Shown here: positions 1-11,314 of the stretch, in pieces | Layout of the letters: each line of letters opens with the position of its first letter | Numbering within the stretch: the first letter of the stretch is position 1 | Origin: Lumbricus rubellus | Taxonomy: Eukaryota > Annelida > Clitellata > Crassiclitellata > Lumbricidae | NCBI GenBank assembly: GCA_945859605.1 | Contig: OX243819.1 | Span: 10,134,826-10,198,825, forward strand | Direction: 5' to 3' | DNA length: 64,000 nt | Notes under the pieces: generated by a model | Told to the model about the DNA's origin: nothing | The model's database searches: none | The model's input: the letters and a program-made list of their open reading frames with translations, nothing else | Translations under genes and position numbers: made by a program

Positions 1-780
1 CGAGTGATGATTACCGTGCACTGTTAGAATTGACAATACTACTTTTGTGGGGTTGATGTGCTACCAAGTGGTGCGGCATTTATGGCTCCCAGAGCGATGC
101 ACATACCCTGGTGGATGGTCATTGGTCAAGTTTCAGTGTCTTAACATATGGATGAAATTGGATGTTCGAACTAACTGCTTTCATAGAAACAACGCTGATA
201 GATGGATGAGCCTTTCTTCTGCCTGTTGTTCACAAAGCTTGGACATAACCCTGAAGTCCAACAAGTTTAACAACTGCAACAGTGGGAGACTATAAACGAG
301 GCATTTTGGGTGCTGTAGTTCAATTACTCGTCAGATATTTTGGTACCTTAGTGAGGACTCTGAGGAGCCAATGGCCCGAGTTTTTGTTGATGCTGTAAGA
401 AGTCACACCAACAGATATATGGTCAGCACTTTGAGGACACAAAGAATTCATATGGAATCAAGTTGTTGGAAAGGGGCTTGACAACTTGGATGTTTCTTGT
501 CATTCTTTCACACCCGTAGGTTGACGCTGACTTTCTTGGATAAGACAGTTCAGACTAGCAGCGCACCCTTGGAGATTTCCAGTACAACAAGAAATGGGCA
601 TATGTCAACAGCCTGGAAGTGGTAAACGACCGAGTAGAGGAAGCTGCGGAATTGACCTATTATAGTCATTGTACATCAACAACTCCACTACAACAAGTTA
701 AGAGCAGAAAGAGTGACTGCTGCTGATTCTGCAAACCAGAAAGTCAAGCAGCCAGAAAGACGCTGTTTGTCAGTTATGAT
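1..780 (+). pseudogene. Decayed copy of a multicopy protein family of unknown function (runs off left edge)
   Basis: Reading across frames gives ordered peptide islands: DDYRALLELTILLLWG near 8-55, LPSGAAFMAPRAMHIPWWMV near 60-120, WYLSEDSEEPMARVFVDAV near 340-398, and VVNDRVEEAAELTYY near 620-665. From memory, the same order of motifs (YRxLLELT, MAPxxMHxxxWM, WYLSEE, VVNDxAERG) occurs in large uncharacterised proteins repeated many times in cnidarian and echinoderm genomes. Their function is not known to me. Stops and frame changes separate the islands, so this is a pseudogene or a transposon-derived relic. The start of the family protein would lie left of the window. The identification rests on recalled motifs and is moderate. 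Confidence 0.45.
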
Positions 781-1140
781 ATTCTGCGGTATCAGAGTCC
801 GACAACTAAGAATGACTATTGATTGATTATTTCAAATATCTGTCAGAACTATGCTTTTAACAAAATTGATAAAGAAATTGCCTTAACATAGTCAATCAGC
901 AGACATTTTATAGTGCTATATTGATAAAATATCATAAATCTTTCAGTGATAAAATAATTAAGACATAAGCGAGAATAACATACAGTCGGATCAAAAGTTT
1001 GAAAATTTCTCAGGTGCTGAGCAAGCTTCAAACATGCATCCTAAATTCGTAAAAAATTACCATGAACTACTCTCATGACAGATAACAAAATAGGATGGTA
1101 CCACAAAAGAAATTCAGACATTTATTTTTAACGGGCACCC

Positions 1141-1450
1141 TAACATACATACATACATACATACATACATACATACATACATACATACATACATACATAC
1201 GTATATACATACATACATACATACATACATACATACATACGTATATACATACATACGTACATACATACATACATACATACATACATACATACATACATAC
1301 ATACATACATACATACATACATACATACATACATACATACATACATACATACATACATACATACATACATACATACATACATACATACATACATACATAC
1401 ATACATACATACATACATACATACATACATACATACATACATACATACAT
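1141..1450. repeat. (CATA)n microsatellite, first of three
   Basis: About 310 bp of tetranucleotide CATA, interrupted by a few GTATAT and CGTAC variants at 1200-1260. The IHTY and CMYV reading frames here are products of the repeat and not genes. The interruptions suggest an older array than the purer one at 24,960. Confidence 0.97.
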
Positions 1451-2130
1451 AAAATTATTATAAGTGCACAGATGCATGCATAAATACATGCACGTATACA
1501 TGCACACATGCATGCGAACAGACTTTTTATGAGGATGATTTATATGTAATTACTAACTTCTTAATTGAATTTGAATGTTTATTTGTCATCCTTCATGCGT
1601 GCATGTGCACAGCAGTGTGCTTTCTTTGTCAGATGCTTTGAATAAAGAATATACTTATTACTTACCCACAAATGCAAAACATACATGCCTACATGCATTT
1701 ATTCCAGCATACACACACATGCGTGTATGCATACATATAGACCTATGCGAATCCCCTTATAGGCCAATCCTCTGATGCCTATGTGAGGTGCTTAATATAG
1801 TTTTAAGTTTACATACTTTGATCTGATTAATTTTCGGAGCTCCATCGGCGTTATATAATTAAATATACAATTCAAAATTCTTATTTGGTCCTCAAGTCTC
1901 AATTGGGTTTCCTCTGAAGTATCTTTTGGGATCGTATATATTATTTTTCCTCGTTTCTGCCACTTCACTGCGTCCTCTTAGGTGGTCCTCTGATCGGCTT
2001 GACCTTTTTGTTCCTCGCGTCAGGACCGCTATGGCGCAATCCAGATCATTTTGCCTGCATAGTTCCGTCCGTATGGAATGGATCTCCTCTCTGGTAGTCT
2101 TTTCGTCATCTTTTTTCGTCTTTTCTCTCA

Positions 2131-2210
2131 ATGTTGCACGCACTGGGAGCGCCTAGGAAAGGCTATTACTTCGAGAAGCGCTGTGTAAATGGTCAGATAC
2201 AATACAATAT
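2131..2210 (+). repeat. SINE/LINE 3' end with GCGCTGTGTAAAT tail
   Basis: CACTGGGAGCGCCTAGGAAA followed by AAGCGCTGTGTAAAT and a CAATA-rich tail. It matches the copy at 21,862-21,945 almost motif by motif. The GCGCTATATAAAT-type box is the 3' tail shared by L2-clade LINEs and the SINEs they mobilise. Confidence 0.55.
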
Positions 2211-2411
2211 ATATTATGCATATATCTGTAGACTGTATATAATATGTGAGTAAATAGCCATGTAAGATCTACACATTGAGTCATGTCTGAACGGTCTATA
2301 TTGAAACATCAGCCATCAATAATATTATTCTTAATGTCCGGTGCTGTTGGTCAGTCGCAGGAGCATAGATTGAAGATGACCGCATTATAGATTGCTTGCC
2401 TTCCTTTTCTC

Positions 2412-2416
<5 letters not shown>

Positions 2417-2454
<38 letters not shown>

Positions 2455-2862
2455 TTCCCTCTGTCTTTCCCTCTCCCTTTCCCTCTTTTTCCCTCTCCAT
2501 TTCCCTCTCCCTTTCCCTCTCTTTTTCCCTCTCCATTTCCCTCTCCATTTCCCTCTCTCTTTTACTCTCCCTCTCTTTTTCCCTCTCCCTTTCCTTCTCC
2601 CTCTCCCTTTCCCTCTCTCTCTCTCTCTCTCCCTTTCCCTCTGTCTTTCCCTCTCTCTTTCCCTCTCCATTTCCCTCTCCATTTTCCTCTCCCTTTCCCT
2701 CTCTCTTTCCCTCTCCATTTCCCTCTCCATTTCCCTCTCTCTTTTTCCCTCTCTTTTTCCCTCTCCCTTTCCCTCTCCCTCTCCCTTTCCCTCTCCCTCT
2801 CTCTTTCCCTCTCCATTTCCCTCTCCATTTCCCTCTCCCTTTCCCTCTCCCTTTCCCTCTTG
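2417..2862. repeat. Pyrimidine-tract minisatellite (CCCTCTCCATTT / CCCTCTCCCTTT)
   Basis: A (CT)n run opens the array, followed by a 12-bp variant repeat CCCTCTCC[AC]TTT. One strand is almost pure pyrimidine for about 440 bp, a composition prone to triplex formation. The long open frames on both strands are artefacts of the repeat. Confidence 0.95.
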
Positions 2863-3135
2863 GGAACCGGGAGGAGGTCGTCTCTGCTCCGACTAGAAAG
2901 CGTTGTCGTAATCGAAGCACCGGCCATCGGGTGCACTTCACCGGGTCAGTCGGTCGACTGTCGATAGAAGGGAGGGTGCCTCAAGAAGATGCTGGTGTAG
3001 CATCGACGGTCTGATTGGTAGCAGAGGTTGAATGGTTGGTGAGAAATGAGAAAAGGAAAGATGAAAGGATATGGAAATGAAATGATATTGAGGTAGAAAC
3101 GGTGGAAGATAAAGAGTTGATGATAGTGATTTCAT

Positions 3136-3720
3136 AAAAAGAAGAAGAAGAAGACTAAGTAGAGAAAAAAAGAAGAAGAAGAAGACAAGTAGGAGGAGGA
3201 GGAGGAGGAGGAGGAGGAGGAGGAGGAGGAAGAAGATGATGATGAGAAAAAAGAGAAAGAAAGAGCGATTGATGATGAAGAGGGAACGAATAGTTTCCTG
3301 GAGCATCAGATATATGAGAAGAAAATTAAGCAATGAAGAAAGGAGAAGAGGATGAGAAAGAGGTGAAAGAAGCAGCACAATGAAGACAAATTTGAATAAA
3401 ACGTAGTAGGAAATGGAAGGGAGGGAAGAAAAGAAGAAAAATAGCAAAAACTTCAAGAAATGAGAAGAAGAATATGATGAGGATGCTGTTGATTATAATG
3501 AAAGGGGAGCAGAAAAATATGATGATGGTAACGATGACGACGAAGATAATGACGACGATGATGACGATTATGATGATGAATGAATGAATGATTGAATGAA
3601 TGAAGAAAAGAAAAAGAAGAATAAGAATAACAAAGAGAAGAAGGAGAAAAGATAGACGAATAGGAAGACAGAGAAATAGAATAAGAAAGAGAAAACAAAA
3701 GAAACAAGGACAATGGTAAA
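3136..3720. repeat. Purine-rich low-complexity tract (GAA, GGA, GAT, GAATGAAT)
   Basis: Successive blocks of GAA, GGA (about 3190-3232), GATGAC (about 3535-3580) and GAATGAAT followed by A/G-rich sequence. No gene is recognisable. Open frames on the minus strand are Phe/Leu/Ser runs. Confidence 0.9.
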
Positions 3721-4749
3721 ACGAGACAAATGAGAATGCATACGACCCAAAAGCTGAAGATATTTTGGTGATAATATTATAATCCTGTGAAACAGAAGGA
3801 GACTTTCCGAGAAGTCATTTCTAGAAATGTCGATCGCTGTTCTTAGCAATTTACAAATAAAACTTTATCCTTTCTGTTGATATGTATGTATCATAATTCA
3901 GATGAATAACTGCCAATATTATTGTCAGCGCTTACCAGATTGAGTGACCATGCAGCTTGTCATACATGCACTGCGAGATCCATGATGGATGATGGCATAG
4001 AAGACAGAAGTGGATGAATGTATGTGATGAATGGATGGAGGGAAGGAGAAGAGGGAGGGAAGTATGGAAGAATGGGGGGGGGGCAGCTGGGTGAATTTAT
4101 AGTTGGTCATATGAATGTATGGATGGTGAAGAAAGGGAGAGAGAATGAGGAAGGGATGGAGAGGGAGATATGGAGTGACTGATAGGTGGAATGGATTGAT
4201 ACGAATGGATGGAATGCGATGGGATAATATATCGGTGTATCCAGAGCGCCATATGGCTTTACATGTAGTTTCTACCCAAGTCCTGGATTCTTTCGTGGGC
4301 TTACATTACTGTCGTTAAACAAAATTAATGTGAATCTCCAATGTATATGTATATATATATATATTTATATATTAATATATGGATGTGATTGAATTGATAT
4401 TAGAGTGTGGCTTAAATACTTCCCAAGTAGCGTGAATCCAGAAATTTTCTCAAAATTGTTGCAAGTCATTGAGTGTAAATCTGATGACCTTTGTTTCAGT
4501 CATTTTCGATTAACTTACCCGGAAATACACAATGTAGCCTTTCGGCCAGGGGCGCAACCAGAATATTTTTCTGGGGGTGCTCAGAATTATTGTAAGCACC
4601 AAAGGTGCGAAGCAGCGAGGGTCGAGCGCACGAAATGAATGCGCCGAAACTTTCGGCGCATTTTTTCACTGCACAGCACCTTCGCTCCATTCCGACCCTC
4701 GATATCAGATTGCCCCAATCGACTGATAGTGAGTTAGTGACCCTTTAAA
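3721..4749. other. Gene-free stretch with part of a GGGGCG-type repeat
   Basis: GGATGGA-rich sequence to about 4220, then AT-rich sequence. CAGGGGCGCAACCAGAATAT at 4549-4568 looks like one end of a CAGGGGCG-type DNA-transposon repeat, with the small hairpin GCGCCGAAACTTTCGGCGC near 4640. No opposite end was found and nothing codes. Confidence 0.5.
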
Positions 4750-4843
4750 ATGATTTTACTGCACAAGAGTGACAAGACTGCCATTACAGCTGCACAAATT
4801 CATTTACAACTGCACATTTTGTGCGCAACTGCACGTTAAAAAG
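4750..4843 (-). repeat. Dispersed repeat R3, copy 1
   Basis: Reverse complement reads TTTTTAACGTGCAGTTGCGC, then a series of GTGCAGTT words and TGTGCAGTAAAATCATT. The same ordered words occur in the opposite orientation at 63,329-63,416, so the two are diverged copies of one interspersed repeat of unknown class. Confidence 0.6.
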
Positions 4844-4902
4844 CCCTACCGTTGTGAATATTTTAAGAAGTTTACTTAGGGATAAGGGTTCGATTCTAAT
4901 AA

Positions 4903-5145
4903 AGTCCACCGCATGACCACCATAACCATCGAATACCACCGTAGCACCATGCTGTCTCCTGGGCTTGACCTCCCGGTTTTTGGCCTGGCACCGGATCGAA
5001 AAGGCAGTTATGGCTATTGCGGACTTGATTTGAAATAACACCGGTGAATATGCTGATCTCCCTCACGTGGCTTTTGTGGGCGCTGAGAAATTCTTGAAGA
5101 TTTATATTACATTACATTACATTACATTACATTACATTAGGCTAC
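4903..5145 (+). repeat. Dispersed repeat R1, copy 1, with (ATTAC)n tail
   Basis: Contains GCGGACTTGATTTGA, then GTGAATATGCTGATCTCCCT and CACGTGGCTTTTGTGGG, ending in an (ATTAC)n run at 5105-5141. The second copy at 36,445-36,625 keeps the same order (TTACGGACTTGATTTGATAT, GCTGGTCTCCCTGACGTGGC). The terminal pentamer tail suggests a retroposed LINE/SINE end. Confidence 0.6.
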
Positions 5146-5265
5146 ATTACATTCATATGACCGTAGATCTGCGTGCTCGACTGATCTTCATGAAATGTTT
5201 TAACTATGTCATTTACATGTATATCGGGTGTTGGATTGGGATACCCATGATTAGGGTCATAGAAA

Positions 5266-5336
5266 GGCGCTATATAAGTGCACTGAACGAATGAATGAAT
5301 GAATGAATGAATGAATGAATGAATGAATGAATGAAG
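5266..5336 (+). repeat. GGCGCTATATAAGT tail plus (GAAT)n
   Basis: GGCGCTATATAAGT at 5266-5279 is followed by about twelve GAAT units (5288-5336). This is the L2-type 3' tail with a microsatellite extension. Confidence 0.6.
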
Positions 5337-5436
5337 TATGCACTGTATGCTACAGACTAATCAAGGTGCCATCACTGTCTTGTTACAGGGCTCAGCATAC
5401 ATGTAATTATGCCCAATTAACAGTAGTAGTTCCAAT

Positions 5437-5513
5437 TTAGCGACACTGCGCGATAACAACGCTCATTAGCGTCGCCCTCCCTTTATCCAGACTTGGGACT
5501 GGCTCTTTCAGAA
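5437..5513 (+). repeat. Dispersed repeat R2, copy 1
   Basis: Carries CATTAGCGTCGCCCTCCCTT followed by TATCCAGACTTGGGACTGGC. The same module occurs inverted at 6609-6715 and twice in tandem at 13,465-13,690. Confidence 0.65.
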
Positions 5514-5719
5514 TACGAAGAGCGGTGGAGTCAATTTAGAACGAGACAACTTATGTTCACAAGCGAGTTAGCAACACAAATGTCTGACATTACTGCACAC
5601 TGCCTTAGCAGCCAGGGAATCCCCTCTAAGAGCAGGGAAGTAAATAATCGGAGGTTTTATCTGGAATACGTTGGAACGGTGGTTACCATAAATTCCTGTG
5701 GCGATCTGTCCGACTGAAT

Positions 5720-7434
5720 GCGTCGATTGCTGCGACCGTATACTGTCGATGTTTGCCTCCGAGTCTCTCCTCCGTTATCAATGACGTCGGTCATTCCGTG
5801 AAGCGGATGTTCAATATAAGCGAGGTGGACTTTCATCGCCGATTTATTGCCAGAGAATTTGTGGGTGGCATTAGCAATTTGCTATTCAGAATAGAAGATA
5901 TTAGTCAATGCACCAATCAACCCATAGCGTCGTATACATAGCTCAGTTAGCCTATGTGCCATATCCTTTTGATTCTTCGTTTGAAGTCGCTTGACTGACA
6001 GAGCATATACATTGTATAAGCCATGACTCGCCTAAATGGAAGGAAAGAGCTGACCAATTTCAGTATTTATGAAATATCGCACGAAATTTCTTATCCTATT
6101 TCCAAATTAACCACGTGGAGAACCATTGGATACACGATAACCATTATACTCTTAGCAGAATCTCGCCTGGCCATGTCCCAGACATAAGCAAACGGCGTGT
6201 GCTTCCAGACTGGAGGGCAGGCCTATAGCCTAATAATAATATTATCGCTGAATAACAGTAGTTGTTATTTAATATTAATTTTACAGCACGTTGAAACGAA
6301 ATGTGTTATTGGAAATAAAAACATTGCCTGCGTTAGTGAAACAAAGTAGGCCTATTGTAAACTAGAATAGTCACATGCATGCAGTTGAAAATATGAATCA
6401 AAAAAGAATCTCACTCTCTGCACAGTTCGCCCCCTGTTCTCGCCCCTTCCACAGTTTCACAAGCGCCTGTAGCCTATATAGGTTCTATAGTCTGTTGTAA
6501 ATTTGACAGCTATTCTATAATAGTTGCTCGGGTCCGAAGCGTAATCGTTGGGAGTTTATCTTGATGTAGGGCCTAGTACTTTATCAATATCTAAACTTCG
6601 CCACTTCTTGCACTCTGCCAGTGCCAGTCCCAAGCTTAGATAAAGGAGGAGGGCGTCGCTAATGATCTTTTTTATCATACAGTGACGTTAAACTGCAACT
6701 AATACTACTACTCGAGCCTAAATATCCTAGTAAAACGATAGATACAATAATGTGTAGGACATTAATTTTGGGCAAGCGTTGTAGTACCTGTTAGGCTATA
6801 GATGCATGTCGAAGTGACATCTCTTCACGGTCATTGGTTATATTTTGTGAAACTCGCTATCTGGGTTTCTACGCTCGGCTGAATGTACAGCATTGTTCTG
6901 TGTGTAACTGATTGGACACATCGTTGAAAAAAACAGTGTTTCTGTTAAAAGTCAAGGCCAGCAATGCTGACATGTTTTAAAGCAATCGCTAGTTGCTCTG
7001 AAAGCCTACACGACCATAATGATTAATGACGAAATATTGCCGATGTCACGATATGAATTGTCCCCGATACAAAGTCTCCCCGATACAGAGTCTCCCTTAG
7101 CTGAAATTCTGCACTGAAAGAAATGCAGCTGATATAAAAGTTAATAATTTGGAAATGTTTATTCTAGTTGAACAATTTAGGACCGTGAACTAACGGTTTA
7201 GCCTACTTAACTAATAACTAGTAGACTACAGGCCTAACTTTTATGCGACTGTAGCCTATTTCACGCTGAACGGAAAGACTTTATTTCAGCTGCGGATGAA
7301 ATCTTCTCTCCCCCCCCCCGGAAACATCATTTCAGAATATAGTCTACGGTACGGGTGGGGGGGCGAATTTATTCCGAAATAGATTCAACGGGAAGAATCT
7401 GTTTCGAAATAGAGTTCCGGGGAGACTTTAAAGA
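5720..7434. other. Gene-free stretch with R2 copy 2 (6609-6715, minus strand)
   Basis: No coding region is recognisable. At 6609-6715 the minus strand carries R2: ACGTCACTGT, then GACGCCCTCCTCCTTTATCT and GGGACTGGCACTGGCAGAGT. Near 7065-7430, AAAGTCTCCCC and its complement GGGGAGACTTT bound a 360-bp stretch that may be an eroded TIR element. Confidence 0.45.
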
Positions 7435-7910
7435 ACATTTATCAGACTTATGAAGGCGTTGGTATGGCCAGTGGCGACTTATGGGTGTGAAAGTTGGACG
7501 ATCAGAAAAAGAGAAGAAGACAGAATAAATGCTTTTGAAATGAAATGCCTAAGAAAGATCTTGAGAGTACAATGGACGGAAAAAAGAACAAACGAATGGG
7601 TATTGGAGAAAACTGGAACAGAAAGAACCTTATTGAACTCGATAAAAAGAAGGAAACTCATTTACTTCGGTCATTTGATGAGAAAACAGGGGGGCTGTAT
7701 GGAGAAGGAAATAATACAGGGTACGTTGTCGGGATCAAGGGCAAGGGGAAGACCGAGGATGGGATGGATCGCTAATGTCATCACATGGATGGAACTACCA
7801 TTCGAGCAGATATTGAAAGAGACGGAGGACAGGAAAAAGTGGCGAAGGCATGTCCATGAAGCGACCAACCCTCGAATCGAGGATGGTTAAAGACAAGACA
7901 AGACAAGACC
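7435..7910 (+). mobile_element. 5'-truncated non-LTR retrotransposon, C-terminal end of ORF2
   Basis: An open frame with ATG at 7450 and stop at 7888-7890 encodes the C-terminal tail of a LINE ORF2 protein. Diagnostic motifs are TYGCESWTIRKREEDRINAFE (the YG.E.WT motif downstream of the RT thumb), MKCLRKILRVQWTEKRTNEW, LIYFGHLMRKQGG, GRPRMGWIANVI and WRRHVHEATNPRIEDG. The RT palm and endonuclease are absent, so this is a dead-on-arrival 5'-truncated insertion. The 3' end runs into AAGAC repeats (7893-7908), the expected target-primed tail. The reading frame is still open, suggesting modest age. The clade (RTE-like or a relative) cannot be fixed from the tail alone. A more decayed relative lies at 23,735-23,965. 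Confidence 0.85.
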
Positions 7911-8017
7911 ATGCATTTATGGTGTTGTCACATGATGCACTACATTGGCATACACTATATACTTACAAATTTCATACGAGTAAAACGAAGCCGGGAAACA
8001 TCAATGTGGCTCAATAA

Positions 8018-8092
8018 AATCAATCAATCAATCACACAAATTTATATTGCGCCCCTTCCAGAAAGCTACTCAGAGGCGCTCCCAACCGTTGT
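8018..8092 (-). repeat. L2-type tail, minus strand, with (TGAT)n extension
   Basis: Reverse complement reads GGGAGCGCCTCTGAGTAGCT, then GGGGCGCAATATAAAT and a TGATTGATTGATT tail. Same family as 14,811 and 51,541. Confidence 0.6.
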
Positions 8093-8666
8093 CGAAAAGA
8101 AAAGGCTTGAGAAGACGATGGAAAGAGCCAGCAGAGTCGCGGGTAAGCTAGCGAGGAGCCGCATGAAGGCCATTAGATGATGGATAAATGTAGGCCTATA
8201 TACAATATAGGCCTATACATGTGTTGCATAGTAAACACGTCCTGACACATGCAGTAATTGTCGAATTTTCTCCCGACTTATTCAGTCTCCACGCTCCCAT
8301 CCGATTGTCCACAGCATTTAATTATACGACCACACATCGAGCCACTCATCCACGCAGACGAACACAGAGACACACGAAGACATGCAGACGGTCAAGTGAA
8401 CACAGACGGGCAAGTGAAGACACACGGACAGACGTGGTGACAGATTGTATACTAAGTTTTCCAGATTGGAAAGCTATTGGAAGCGATTGGACTGGAAAGA
8501 AATCGTCCAATGTCGACCTCATTCCAATCGTTGAATGCCAACAGATTAACTAAACTCGAAAGGTCACTCCTGGAATTGGAAGGATGTCGGGCAGTTCGTT
8601 TAATAGGGAATTATTTTCTCATCTCCCCACTGCATCTCAGTTGCTGTTATGTCATTCTCAGTTGTA

Positions 8667-8832
<166 letters not shown>

Positions 8833-8880
8833 TCAGTTGCTGTTGTGTCATTCTCAGTTACAGATGTAGTCACATACACG

Positions 8881-11282
8881 GTCAAATACTTATTTTGTCT
8901 CTCTCTATGTCTGCCTCTCGTTCTCACTCTGTATCTCTGTCTCCGGGTACGTCTGTCTGTCTCCCTCTATCTGTCTCTCCCCCCACTGTATATGTGCTTT
9001 ATATAATAATAATTATATATATTCGTGTATTTATACCGATAATATATATTATTATCTTCCTTATTCTATATTACATTTTCTTTATCTGTCCGATACCTAG
9101 GCTTATCTGTCTGATTAATATGTATATGTATATTATATGTAGTTTATGGTTATGTTCAGTTTGTATTATTACATCGTTTTCATCAGGTAGAGCGATGTGA
9201 TGGAAAACCATGTCAGGTGATTGCTTGTTGGTCGTGCATGCGTCTGCTGTGTAGAAATGAACGGCTTCTCATCACCACTGACTATAGATATTGAGGCATT
9301 TTGTGACGTGGATATAGAATAGGGCGCTACATCAATGACCCAGTTACTGCGGAGTATTTATTAGGCGCCATCGTTTGATACCCTGTGTCATAAAGAGAGG
9401 AGCTACAAGAATATTTCAAATTGCAATTAGGCCTACTGTCGTAGTTGCTTAAAACTTTTCCTTTCTCTGTTTTCCACCACTTCTATCTATCAGGATATTC
9501 GTATATCTTGGGTGAGACTTCTATCTATCTTGTGCTACCTGGCGCAAGACTTCATTCTATTTGGATCTTGTTATAACCCGAGCAAGAATTCAATCCATCA
9601 GGTTTTCTGCTATGTAGCTGGAGAAGACTTGTAGCAAAATCCTCTGGCACCTGGAGCGATATTTGCATCTTGCAGTATCTTTTGCTATCTGCATGTAGCA
9701 AGACATCTTTTTTCCTCCTCCGATACCTGTAGTGAGACTGCTACGTCGTCGCTATGAAGTAACCAATAATTATGATTGCTTTCATCAAGATATTCTCACG
9801 ATGATGATCATTCTTTCACAATGCGTGCACAATGCATTGCACATGCCATTGCACATGAGTTGATGTTATCTACGGATGTCTCAATGATATAATAAATAAG
9901 AAAACTATCTAATCAAAGAATTATACGCTTTCTTATTATGCATCAACATTACGATGTGCAATTTAGCAGAAAAGACACGTCAGAGCCATAATTATATACA
10001 TATTCGTAGCTCACTGTCTGCTAAAGGTAGGCCTACACTCGCGGATCGAATGAATAAGGCGACAGAGCAGCACACGACAGAATGGCAGCTTATCTACTTG
10101 GACAGCTGACTGATAACAGCAAATTTCATTTGTCTGTAGGCTTATATAACAGCAGCTTTCATTTATCTGTAGGCTGATATGAGTCTGTCGGCTATATTAT
10201 GCAGAAATAAATTTGTCTAGAATTCGTTATTCGGAATAAATTTGTCGTCTATAATTGAGTTATGGCGTTCTTCAAAAATGAGATAACAGTTAGCGGCCAT
10301 TGGCAAATTACTGTCTACAAATAACATAAGATCAAAAGAGATGTGTAGGCCTATATAGGACTAGACTGAATTCATGTGTAACACACTTCGGAAGATCTCT
10401 CATTGCTGTACAACGAATTAATCGGTGTAGGTCTGTATGTACACTCATCTCTGAAAATTTCCTAAGGTAGATAAAGTTTTGATGTTTTAATGAAAATAAC
10501 CTAAAGCTTTGAAAGCGACGTCACGTCTTGATTCTTCTCTGAAACGAATAGAGATATTATATTCCAACTTATTCACAACAATTGTTGGGGTGTGAGTCGA
10601 GCGAGTTGAGAAAGATATCATTGTTCATCAATAAATTATGATTGGTTCATGTTCAGGGCTGAATATGTGGGTAGCCTATAGGCCAGCGCGGTTAGGCCTA
10701 TAATGCAGCATGTAGCCTACTCCCCTAAAAACATTTGTCTTTAGTGTACTTAGTCGTTTGGCTTTATATGAAGAAATTATTGTTATGATTAATCCAGTAT
10801 ACTATTATGCGAAACTGTAAACGGCAAAAAAAACTAAATAAAGGTCATCAGAAAACACTAAGATAAAATAAGCCTAGTATTATAGTCTCAGGCAAGTTCA
10901 GCGTGTAACCTACTCACCTCTACTTTTGCCAGTTCAGTCCTCTTTATGTTCTTTTTGGTTAGTTTAACATCATTTAAGGGTGACATGTCTCGTATTGTAA
11001 ATGCCTCACAATAATTCTCAAGTGTGTCAAACTCCACTGATGCGTACCGGAAAAGCCTGACGTGCTAGTCAAATTTCAATTTCGTATTTTGAAATCATCG
11101 TCCCAAATTGTAGCTAGGAGAAATGTTAAGTAATGCAGGATTTTCAACAGATTTTTCAATTAATGTATTTGCTATATAATCGCTTTTAGATAAGATATCG
11201 AATTCTAGAATCTTACCACGTGCGTTTGTGAAGCATTTTGACTACTCACTGTTATACTAGCGGTTGAATTGATTGCTTTTAG
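8881..11282. other. Long gene-free stretch with a degenerate repeat at about 9482-9700
   Basis: TCTC-rich start (8881-8990), then AT-rich sequence. At 9482-9700 a degenerate unit of roughly 50-60 bp recurs with words like GCTACCTGGCGCAAGACTTC and GTAGCTGGAGAAGACTTGTA. The TAGGCCTA palindrome recurs. No exon with supporting splice sites was found; 5' untranslated exons of the 11.3-kb gene could lie here unseen. Confidence 0.5.
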
Positions 11283-11314
11283 GCTACAGGAATTCCCTTG
11301 TCAATCGGCCCGAC

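Noticed and set aside
1073..1513. Long frames encoding CMYV or IHTY repeats (also at 24,898-25,530 and 51,661-52,031)
   Set aside because: They are translations of the CATA microsatellite, open in every frame.
1892..2143. 83-codon minus-strand frame resembling a LINE linker region
   Set aside because: The resemblance is only compositional (charged residues) and no RT or endonuclease motif supports it.
2296..2967. Frames of 120-196 codons on both strands
   Set aside because: Low-complexity pyrimidine tract; no domain or splice context.
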